This document shows, piece after piece, positions 55,544 through 64,000 of a stretch of 64,000 bases of DNA. The stretch lies in the NCBI GenBank assembly GCA_030141605.1, contig JAQGDQ010000655.1, positions 54,110 through 118,109 of the forward strand, read 5' to 3'. Position 1 is the stretch's first letter, and each line of letters begins with the position of its first letter. The notes below the pieces were generated by a model, which was given only the letters and a program-made list of their open reading frames with translations, did not search any database and was not told the DNA's origin. The position numbers were made by a program, and so were the translations under genes. Source of the DNA: Tubiluchus corallicola. Lineage: Eukaryota > Priapulida > Priapulimorpha > Priapulimorphida > Tubiluchidae.

Positions 55544-55860
55544 TTTGTAATGTTTATTTCGTCGCATTTTATTTCATTTTAATATCTTAGTATTTTTTAT
55601 ATATACAGGGTTAGTAAATTAAAAGCTAAATAAATTTTAGAGGCTAATTATATAATAATTCGAAATTAGTTGAAAAAAGTTTCATTCGCTTCAATAGGCG
55701 GCGCCACCTCTTTCGCAGAATGCACTAATATTGTTTACTAAAGAGGTGTCATTATCTGTTAAAATCTAAGAGGACACTTTCGCTAAGAGAACATAGTGAA
55801 CATTTAAATGCAAATAAGACCTGCTGATCCAGTCACAGAACGCGCTGCTGACGATTGTCA
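54600..55860. other. Intergenic stretch upstream of BLD-3, with (AT)n and an element fragment
   Basis: CTAAAGGAAAAGCCGAGTCG at 54606 resembles the start of the repeats at 9388 and 62879. A (TA)n run of about 60 bp lies at 55481-55542, flanked by ATTTTATTTCATTTTAATAT and its near-reverse complement (ATATTAAGATGAAATAAAAT), which makes a large palindrome. No gene seen. Confidence 0.5.
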
Positions 55861-55864
55861 TGAG

Positions 55865-55932
55865 TGACGTCATTATACGAGAAACGCGCCGTGTTACGTG
55901 AGGTCATGCGTGTTGTTATGTAAATGACGTCA
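55865..55932. promoter_or_regulatory. Pair of perfect CRE sites upstream of BLD-3
   Basis: TGACGTCA occurs at 55865-55872 and 55925-55932, 60 bp apart. A half site TACGTGAGGTCA lies between them. They lie 119-186 bp upstream of the BLD-3 ATG, so CREB/ATF control of this paralog is plausible but inferred. Confidence 0.5.
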
Positions 55933-56050
55933 TCACGCTGTTGCTTGTTAGTGAATGGATAACAGCTGGTATGGAAGGAATTTAAACTTTCAAAAACCTG
56001 ATTAAGGCTGGCAGCTCGGGTTCAACATGGGGTGATACTGATGCAACAAC

Positions 56051-56319
56051 ATGCCGGACGATTCAAACGCTGCTCCCGAGCGTGCCGCTTCCGCATCTGC
56101 CGCTAACGGCGGCTGCTGGTGTACCTGTCACGCGGTGGAAGCGACTGCTGCCAAAGCCGCTTCCGAACGTAGATCAACGTGCGTGCCATGGTGGAAATTA
56201 GCACTTGCGGTTTTAGCGTTCGCGTACGTGTATATGGTGTATGTGAACAGCGTCGCGTTGCCGGTGCTTGTCGACGGTAACGTAGAAACGGGTTTTGAAC
56301 TTGTTCGAGATGAATTCAG
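56051..56319 (+). CDS. BLD-3: first exon of a third beta-lactamase-like serine hydrolase
   Basis: The ATG at 56051 opens an 89-codon exon ending GFELVRDEF plus two bases of Arg, donor CAG|GTAAGC, phase 2. The end matches exon 1 of BLD-1 (GFEEVEHAFR) and BLD-2 ([10 protein letters not shown]) in sequence and phase, which is the basis for the assignment. The N-terminus is cytosolic-like, Ala/Ser- and Cys-rich (GGCWCTCHAVEA). It is followed by basic residues and the hydrophobic anchor WWKLALAVLAFAYVYMVYV (about 47-65), then a short stem. The exon is GC-rich compared with its surroundings. No second exon (LWGG..AD, SxxK) appears up to 64000. A short out-of-frame upstream ATG at 56040 overlaps the start. 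Confidence 0.82.
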
Positions 56320-56869
56320 GTAAGCTGTCTCTTGCTAGTTTAAATGTTTTTAAAAAAGATGTGATTTATAAAATGCCAACGATTACTAATCTGTTTTTTA
56401 CCTGTATATTTATTTTAATTCTTTCATTTTATTTCAACCATTATTTTACTCCATGTATTCACAATGTTTGCTATTAACAAAACTTGTAAATCCCAAGTAA
56501 TAAATTTTGTGCTGTAGGGTTGCAATATCGGGCCTGCTCTGTCAGATTGAACTGGTACCTCGGTCTCGGGTTCAATTCCCGACTGGTTCACAATTTTAAG
56601 AGTCTCCATTCTTTCAACACATTACCCACAATGGGTAATAGTTGTGAAATAAACCGCGATGGTTTGTTTTTGACGAGTGTAACCTCAAGCCTTACGGTTA
56701 TATTTCCGTCTTTGTACAAGTCTTTGAAGGTGGTTTTTTATGTATTTTGCCCTGTATTTTATGAGTAAGGTTATGTGAATAAAAAATTAATGAATAATGC
56801 TGTGAAAAATCGTTTTTGTAAGAACAAAAACCAGTACGAAATGTCCTATTTGAATATCTTTCGGATTTT

Positions 56870-56995
56870 TGTTGTTGTTTTTCCCCATGTAAGCTTTCCC
56901 AGGGAGGTCGGGGGATGGGGCGACGGGGAGGCCCTGTCGCCGATGCATTTTTCTGCATTTGAACACATTTTGGAGACATCTTAGAGCACTTTAAG
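56870..56995. repeat. Transposon-end-like G-rich fragment (partner at 33874-33995)
   Basis: CCCAGGGAGGTCGGGGGATG then GGGCGACGGGGAGGCCCTGT and CGATGCATTTTTCTGCATTT. See 33874. In BLD-3 intron 1. Confidence 0.45.
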
Positions 56996-57239
56996 GCAAT
57001 ATTTGTGTTCTTCATTAACTTATTTAGTTCTTCGACAAGTATTTCCAGTGTTTTTATAGACGTTGAAATTAGAAATAGCTATCTATCAGAGAACGAGTAA
57101 TTGGTGATTGTTAAACAAGTAATGCTTCATTTCTTTATTAAACTTGTGTATAAAGTGTGGCTTGCTTATATTACCAAATACATCTGGTATCAAATTAGTA
57201 AATCCATCAAGAGTAGTATATATGTATTGTTAGTTTAAA

Positions 57240-57348
57240 CACAGTTTTATTGAATGACAGAGATTACAATACGGTTTGAACAGAAAGTTTTCCAACTGAT
57301 ACATGTTCTTGCCAATGGAACGTAACACTTAGTAGAGAGCAATTAATG

Positions 57349-57409
<61 letters not shown>

Positions 57410-57483
57410 TATCGTCATCATCATCGATCATAATTAGCTTCACCACCACCACCAACAACAACTACAACAGCAACACCGCCATT

Positions 57484-57558
<75 letters not shown>

Positions 57559-57990
57559 TAGGAGAGTGCAGATAATAAAAAACAGTAGAAGCATTACAGT
57601 ATGACTATTCGCAGTATAGATACATACATAGCATAAGAATGACATTAATATTACTATGTAATCAATATAGACTAACACAATGGTTAGCAGCACTTAGTAA
57701 GAGATATAAATTTCTCTACAAGCTTAAACACTTGATTATCAACAGTTGTATTTAAGTGTTGATTGTCATGAAGAAGCTGATAAACGAGTTCATTTATTGA
57801 CAGATTATAAATTCTAATGTTATGAGGAATTAACAAAGTACAGAGTTTGCTTGGTAATATATCTCGAGCCTGATTACGTAACGGCCAGCTAATTAGAAAA
57901 TGCCTAATTATTTCTGAAGGGGCACCGCATCTACAGGTAGGTAAAATAGTGATACAACACTGATAGAACGTGGCAGGCATAATTTATTCT
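57240..57990 (-). mobile_element. LINE 3'-end fragment with (ATC)n in its 3' region
   Basis: The minus frame at 57980-57684 contains CRCGAPSEIIRHFLISWPLR, then NQARDIL. C.CG..SE...HFL..WP....AR is the C-terminal cysteine-histidine motif of non-LTR polymerases (the last Cys is Trp here). Two ATC arrays sit between this and the AAUAAA-like end at about 57240. BLD-3 intron 1. Confidence 0.72.
57346..57558. repeat. Two (ATC)n arrays around a CCACCA/ACAACA segment
   Basis: 57346-57425 and 57481-57558 are pure ATC runs. The spacer is ATAATTAGCTTCACCACCAC and CAACAACAACTAC, itself trinucleotide-rich. Ser, Ile and Asp homopolymer frames on it are by-products. Confidence 0.92.
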
Positions 57991-57999
57991 TATTCAGCG

Positions 58000-59190
58000 A
58001 CCAGGAGAGCCTGCAGGGGGCGCTGGGTGGTATGCCCCACCCAGTTAATACGTTAAAAGAGGCACTGTTACGTTGTTTAGATTAGCAAAGATTAATTTAA
58101 CATTGAAATTCTGTTCAAATATTAGGATTATACGCGTATCACGCACAATTATTATTGGCAAGCATTTGGCCCTGATCCAGACTATTGCGTGCGCCATAAT
58201 TTCAAGAAATTTCTTTTGAAAGTGCTAATCGTTTGAAGGTGCTACCTATTACGCTTAATGTGTGGATTAAATTGCAACTTCTGTTTGGGAAATTCCCAGT
58301 TCAAAAATGCCAAAGGTAATGTTGATGATAAGCTTTAGAATGCACGTAAGTATGAAGATTAGGTACTTAAGACCAAAAGATATCCCTTACGTAGGTACAG
58401 GGGGTACTTAAAGCACTTAATGCCACGAGGAGAATAATCCTATAAACGTATAATTACTGCTCTTAGGTTAACCTCTTATGCGTTTGCAGCGCCATCCAGT
58501 GGCCAAATAGGGTATTTGTGCTCGTTTTTTGGTTTCTGTGCGAGCTAGAATCTAGCGCTAAAAGGCCCTGCTTATTTAGATGTTGATGTGGCGGGCCCGA
58601 TACCTAGTTTGGTTAAAAAGGATAGTCTTCTGAGCGGTGTTTCAGTTATAGATAAATATACCTAGAAGTGGCTCTCTCGGAGCTCGTCCATTCATTTACT
58701 ATCCAAGCTTGCTGTTGCTTGAGTTCAGTCACTAACTTATGGTAATTAAGCTTTTCACTGCGCTTTACCTACAAATAGGTGTAAAAGCAATTTCTGAAAA
58801 ACATGTGAAGAGAAAAGTAGTAAAGCAATTAGTAATGGCTCAAATTATTTATATAAAAACAGCCAAACAGAAGAAGACTATTTAATTTTGAGTATAAAAT
58901 TGCCTGGCATCATTTTTTGAATAATTTAGCTGCCCTCTTAACCTTGAAAGATATGTCAATTTACACTTTTTACAAAGATATACTCATTGTTTGCATTCAT
59001 GACAACCATCTTGGATATTTTTGAGCATTAGAGACATCAGTAACGTATTAAATGCCTTCCTTGCCAACAAAAGCATGCGTGCGCAGCCATTTGGTTGGGC
59101 TCATTTGCCTGCTTGGTTACAGAGATTGTGTGTCTTTGTCCGAATGCATGACGTCATACTGAAATTCAAAATGTCCGCCATAGATTAGAA
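58000..59190. other. BLD-3 intron 1, no gene seen
   Basis: AT-rich single-copy-looking sequence. The GGGGGCGCTGGG segment at 58018 and GTTTGCAGCGCCATCCAGTG at 58487 are the only GC-rich islands. No exon with BLD homology. Confidence 0.4.
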
Positions 59191-59490
59191 GATTAAATTG
59201 GATTCAATAGATTTATTTCGCAATAAACATATACATATACATTACATGTGCATCGATAATCAGTTTTTGTTAATACAAAAATATGATACAATTCATGAAT
59301 TCTGCGCTAGAGACCTAAGAAGCTAGCTTCTGGTAGGCCACTAGAATTAGTTACGAAAAAAAATACAATATATATACAGATACAATATTACAATATATAC
59401 AAATATAAATACGGGAGGGAAGTAATAAAAATATTATTATACTAGAGGGAAAGTTTTTGAAAATGAAAAACAACAAATCATGATTGAGTG

Positions 59491-59615
<125 letters not shown>

Positions 59616-59730
59616 TAGCAAAGGCCCCGCAAAAAATTTTGCGTATAAATACACGTATAATCAATAATACGCGAACATCCCACACAGTCCTCATTTATAA
59701 CTTCCCAGTCCACCTACACAGTCCACCCTC

Positions 59731-60285
59731 GGCCCGTTCCCGTTCTTCAGATCTCAGGCGTATAACTTTTGCAAAAAACGGCCGAAAAATGGCCTGAATT
59801 GGCCTTTTACTGAATTAAAGCTATAAGGTTATAGACAGAGTATAATGGGTGACGTCAGAACAATGGCTTTGCGTCAGCAGTTTTCTAAGCGAAAATTGCC
59901 AAAAATAGAACATCTAATTAACTCGTCGATACTCCTCTCAGTGGACGTGTCCTAAAATGCAGCCCACATCATCGTGTAGACCTGTTCTTCCTCTTTCTAA
60001 AGAGCCATATATCTCCTTCCGAGAATCCCACCAGGCGCCGCTAGAACGTTTTCGCCGCATGCTGTTTGGTCAAAATTTCGAAAAAATCGCGAGTTGGGTC
60101 CGGGAAAACGCCCGTTGCGGGATATCGTGGCCCTCTCGTGAATTCTAAATATGCCTCCTACACCCACTGCTAAACGGGCTATCTATCCATAGCCAGCACC
60201 ACCCATGGCCCGTTCCCGTTCTTCTTATCGCAGGCGTATTATCGCAGGCGTATAACTTTTGCAAAAAACGGCCGAAAATGGTCAT
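59731..60285. repeat. Direct repeat pair bracketing about 480 bp
   Basis: GGCCCGTTCCCGTTCTTC at 59731 and 60208 is followed in both by CAGGCGTATAACTTTTGCAA then AAAACGGCCGAAAA. The second copy has an extra GTATTATCGCAG insertion. The 63-codon frame between them (59957-60148) has no recognised domain. Confidence 0.75.
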
Positions 60286-61042
60286 TTTTGGAGTTTTTTT
60301 GCCCCTCATTCGTCCCGGTGGGCCCGATTCGAAAAATAAACCCCCAATGGCACGACACTAGATCGAGGCCTTTCGTTTGATAGCCATAATTATGTATATC
60401 CATCTTGGCACTACGTCTGAAATTGAAGCATGTATAGCATGTATTGTATGCTTTAACACATTTGTGCCAAACTGCCAAATTCGATGCTTTTATGAAAAAG
60501 TGCAATGAAATGCAATGATTGCAATGCAGTCCAGCCAAGCTGCCCCAGCAGCCCCACTAAAGGGGTTTAAAATGTAAAAAAATTAATTCAAATTTTTCCA
60601 GTTGTCGACTTTGCAGGATGCCAAATAAAATGGCCGCTCGTATCGAGGGCCAGATTATAACCTTTTGAGGCCAATGAAACTATGGGGCACCACTCAGACG
60701 GAGCCACCCTCCATCTCATCCCCGCATCCGTTTTGAATATTTTTATTGGTTATATATTTTAACGGCATTTACATAATATTCTTTGAATCCGAGGTAATTA
60801 GTATTTAATATAAGCTTTGATTTAAAATAAGCTATTGTAATTTTCAATATTTTTCAGCATTATTTGTTCTGAACTCGTGTCTACACAATCATCCGGTTTT
60901 GTGTAGACTATTTTATTATTTATTGGAAAACATATTAGCACATCATTTCAACACAACAGATCTGTTGAAAAATCAGATTTCTTTTTTACTAAAAACTACC
61001 AAGCTTGATACCCCCAAGCTTGAGGGACCCTAGACTGTAGCC

Positions 61043-61521
61043 CAGGGGTGTGCAAATTATCTGACTAGCCGGGCCATATTAAACTTTCCCGTAATTCCTG
61101 CGGGCCACAGGCAGTTTGATGAAGAAGCCAAGTACAGTAGGACCTAATAACGATTTTTTTTGCATGCGACCTGCGTACATCATTACTACTACACTCAAGT
61201 AACTATTTCAGAAGTTATTAAAATTTATATTACAAACCATATATTTCTACTTTCAGTACAGATAGTGGTAATTCCATTACAATGCATATTAGTAATGTGT
61301 ATCACACAGTCTGTGTAGTACATTGTTATTAAGCTACAACCGTCTTGTAAGGGTTAATGGCATCCGATCTAGTAGAAAAAACTACCCGCACTATCTTTGG
61401 GATCGTGGCACGGACTTCAGCTGGATACACTCAATTAATCGCCCGGGCAGCACTTTCATTAGGTTGACAAATTCGCGGGCTGCACAAATTCTCTCGGCGG
61501 GCCGCAATTTGCACACCCCTG
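61043..61521 (-). mobile_element. hAT-like MITE 'CAGGGGTGTGC', copy 3, inverted, 479 bp
   Basis: Same termini in reverse order (CAGGGGTGTGCAAATTATCT ... GCAATTTGCACACCCCTG). Flanks CTGTAGCC (61035-61042) and CTGCAGCC (61522-61529) match at 7 of 8. The body is the reverse complement of 23967-24466 (shared GGGATCGTGGCACGGACTTC). BLD-3 intron 1. Confidence 0.9.
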
Positions 61522-61904
61522 CTGCAGCCTATGCCTAGCCTATAGGATAATTCAATCCTGCTCGTAACCTTTACATTTCGCAGCCTTACCTGTGCGAAAA
61601 ACTGCCATATGTCTAGTTAAGAGATTAGAACGTCGCCAAATAACAAATAACGTTGTTAAAATATTTTCATTCAGAGATTGGTGTCTATCTAAACGTATTC
61701 GAATGATACTATAAGCGTATGGAACTGTGGTTAATGCGACCTTTAAGTGGGGAGGACACTGAATATTTTGCTGACTAGTAAATGTTTCTGCCGCCAGCTT
61801 TGTCATTATATAAATAAACTCGTACATTGTTGGCGGCAAAACTGATAACTTATCCGACTTGCGCGGTGTACAGGTTAAAGGTCGGTAAAAGTTCATCAAA
61901 TTTT

Positions 61905-62850
61905 CCGAGTTGTTTTAACTTCTTAAAGTTCATCTCCGTTACAGTTTTTTTTATTTTTCTGATTTGTTTTTGTGCTTTTTCTATTTTTCTTGATTTATCG
62001 CTACTCACCTCGGATCTAATCTGTGTTCTGCCTTCTTTTCACGTCAGCCTCGTTTCCCCATCTCCTTTCTTTTCGTTTGTTTTCGTTTCGTTTCGTTTTG
62101 TTTCTTTTTCTTTTCTTTTCTTTTCCTTTCTTTTCTTTTCTTTCCTTTCCTTTTCTTTTCTTTTCTTCTCTTTTCTTTTCTTTCCTTTGCTTTTCTTTTC
62201 CTTCCTTGCCCTTTTTTCCTTTCTAACTTCTTTTTTATTTCTCTTCTCTTTTTTTCCTCATTTCTTTTCTCCTATCTTCCCTTTTCCCCCTTCCTTACTT
62301 TCTCCCAACCTTCCTTTTTTCTTTAATCTGGTTATTTACATTTTCTTTTTTCCTTTTACTTCCTTTTCTTTTATTATCATTTCATTTCATTTCTTTTCAT
62401 TTCTTTTTCTTGTCTTTTCTTTTCCTTTCCTTTCCTTTCCTTTTTCCATATTCAACTTCTTTTTTATTTCTCTTCTTTTACTCCCTCATTTTTTCGCCTC
62501 CCCTCTTCCTTTTTTCCTCCCGTCTGTTTGTTCCGTCCTTGATTTTTTCCTAAATTTGTTTAATTACCTTTCCTTTTTCTTTTCTTTTCCTTTTTTTCCT
62601 TTTTTTCTTTTCTTTTTTCTCTTCTTTTCTATTGTATTCCCTTTCCTTCCGTTCTCTTTTCTTCTCTTTGTTTTGTTTTACTTTTCTTTATTTTACTTGA
62701 CCTTTCTTTTCCTTTCCTTTCTATTACATTTTGTTTTGTACTCTCTTTTGTTCTTTATTTCCCTTTTTGCCCTCTCCTCTCCTCTTCTCTCCTTTTCACC
62801 GTCCTTTTCTCTTCTATCCTCTTTTTTCTTCCCTTTTGATGTGCTAAGAT
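61905..62850. repeat. Polypyrimidine tract of about 0.9 kb
   Basis: The plus strand is almost entirely T and C (TTTTC, TTTCC, TTCCC units) with rare purine breaks. The 360-codon Phe/Ser/Leu frame over it is explained by TTT/TCT/CTT codons without stops. Long polypyrimidine-polypurine DNA can form triplex (H-DNA); that is general knowledge, not seen here. BLD-3 intron 1. Confidence 0.95.
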
Positions 62851-62875
62851 TCTTTTCTGATACGAAATCAAAGTG

Positions 62876-63760
62876 TCTAAAGGAAAAGCCAAGTCTCTCG
62901 GGAACTTGAGCTTATTCTAATATCTGAGAAAAATGTTAGAAAGTTTCAGCAATGAAATTGTGATAAGCTCCTCGTGTAATTAATAATTTCAATTTAAAAT
63001 TGTGATCGCTTCACGCTAGGGCGCGCTCATTTTTGCTGAAAAATGACGTCATCTGGTTACCGTACAATATAAACATTTATTCTACCAAGTGCTTCAGCAA
63101 TCTTTTTTGACTTATGAACGAACTCTATAAAGTAAGTAGTCCACCCGGTACCTACTGTATGCTCGCAGGTTTACACGTGTATCTAAAAGTCAACAAAATT
63201 TGTAAATTAATTATATTTACGCAATTAATGTATACTACTTACACATTTTACGGTCTAATCCTGTGGGTTAAAGCTACGTGATCACTTTAAGCTTGGTCAT
63301 AATTGACCAAATGACTAATTTTTAAATAAGCACAGTTAAATACCAGGCTAAAATAACTGAATTTCTGAGTGAACTGAGTGAAGAGAAATTTAATATCTTA
63401 TGACTTTATTTTTGGACATAATTGATCCAATGACCAATTTTTACATAAACACAGTTAAATGCAACGCTAGAATAACTGAACTTCTGAGTGAAATGTAGAA
63501 AATTGTCAACGCGTACCTTAATCATAGATTGCCTTCACAGCATTCACGCTGTACACCAGCCACCAGCTTACGTCATTTTTTTTCAACTATGCCGCCAGCG
63601 ACGTTCGTTTGGCGGGAGACAAAAAATATTTAAATTTCTTCTGCATTTTTAAGCAAAGCATTCTATGCGCATATACTGTGTGGTGATATCAGTATTTTTA
63701 ATTGCATATTAAAATGCAATAAATGTTGTTCGAGGGTCTGTTTTTCTTTTAAGAACATGA
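62876..63760. repeat. Dispersed repeat, copy 2 (partner at 13888-14760; fragment at 9388)
   Basis: Begins CTAAAGGAAAAGCCAAGTCT. Same landmark order as the PRRC2 intron copy. An internal near-duplicate at 63300-63380 and 63418-63490 repeats AATTGACCAAATGACTAATT and AATTGATCCAATGACCAATT, each with AATAACTGAA.TTCTGAGTGA. Confidence 0.65.
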
Positions 63761-64000
63761 TTCTTTTCACATCCTTGAATTTTAATTTAACTTTTTGTGT
63801 TCCTGGATGAGCATCACGAACTGGAAAAAAGTTGTCAGTAATCTTTTTTAAATAGAGTTCAAAATGATCCAAAGGAGAACGGCTGATGTAACTTAATTAG
63901 CATATTTTACTTGAATTTAAATAAGAAAAATTGCAATAGGGATAGCTCCCCTGTAGTGAATTATGAATTCTTTTAACGCCCAGTCCCATTTTCGTTGAGA

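Noticed and set aside
56520-56592. tRNA-like GGTTCAATTCC box (also at 43908)
   Set aside because: Only a B-box-like motif is present, with no convincing A box or cloverleaf. Possibly a decayed SINE fragment.
61827-62909. 360-codon Phe/Ser/Leu open frame
   Set aside because: It is a direct translation of the polypyrimidine tract, where stop codons cannot arise for lack of purines. No domain or splice context.

Overview
The window is nuclear DNA from an invertebrate animal, probably marine. It is AT-rich, its genes are split by GT-AG introns of about 0.4 to 3.6 kb, and it carries tRNA-derived SINEs, LINE 3' ends and many short inverted-repeat DNA transposons. No lineage-specific marker was found, so I do not name the phylum. 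All genes below were assembled by hand from splice sites and reading phase.

Layout. (1) Minus strand, left edge to about 15.7 kb: the 5' part of a PRRC2 (BAT2-like, proline-rich coiled-coil) gene. It has a non-coding first exon at 15623 and eleven coding exons from the ATG at 13273 down to 645. The gene continues off the left edge. (2) Plus strand, 16954-28548: a seven-exon gene for a membrane-anchored beta-lactamase-like serine hydrolase (BLD-1, 435 aa). It is head-to-head with PRRC2. (3) 28.5-33.5 kb: intergenic and full of mobile elements, including a LINE end interrupted by a hAT-like MITE with a perfect 8-bp target duplication. (4) Plus strand, 33513-48231: an eight-exon tandem paralog (BLD-2, 416 aa) without a membrane anchor. 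(5) About 50.1-50.9 kb: a 40-bp tandem array. (6) Minus strand, 51705-52450: the last two exons of a MS4A/CD20-like four-helix membrane protein. (7) Plus strand, 56051-56319: the first exon of a third paralog (BLD-3), again with an N-terminal membrane anchor. Its remaining exons lie beyond the window, so its first intron exceeds 7.6 kb. That intron holds microsatellites, a roughly 900-bp polypyrimidine tract and transposon copies.

The three BLD genes form a tandem array of metazoan LACTB-type hydrolases of the beta-lactamase/penicillin-binding-protein fold. Intron phases are shared between BLD-1 and BLD-2, except that BLD-2 has one extra intron inside its SxxK-G catalytic motif. The paralogs differ mainly in the N-terminus, which suggests the same fold is used in different compartments. 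PRRC2 and the MS4A-like gene look functionally unrelated to the array.

Most other sequence is repeats: a 500-bp hAT-like MITE with exact or near-exact 8-bp duplications in three places, a family of about 650 bp with 38-bp inverted ends in at least eight places, a TTAA-flanked family, a pogo-like element, two SINEs, five LINE 3' ends and several minisatellites. Several long reading frames are by-products of these repeats, not genes.
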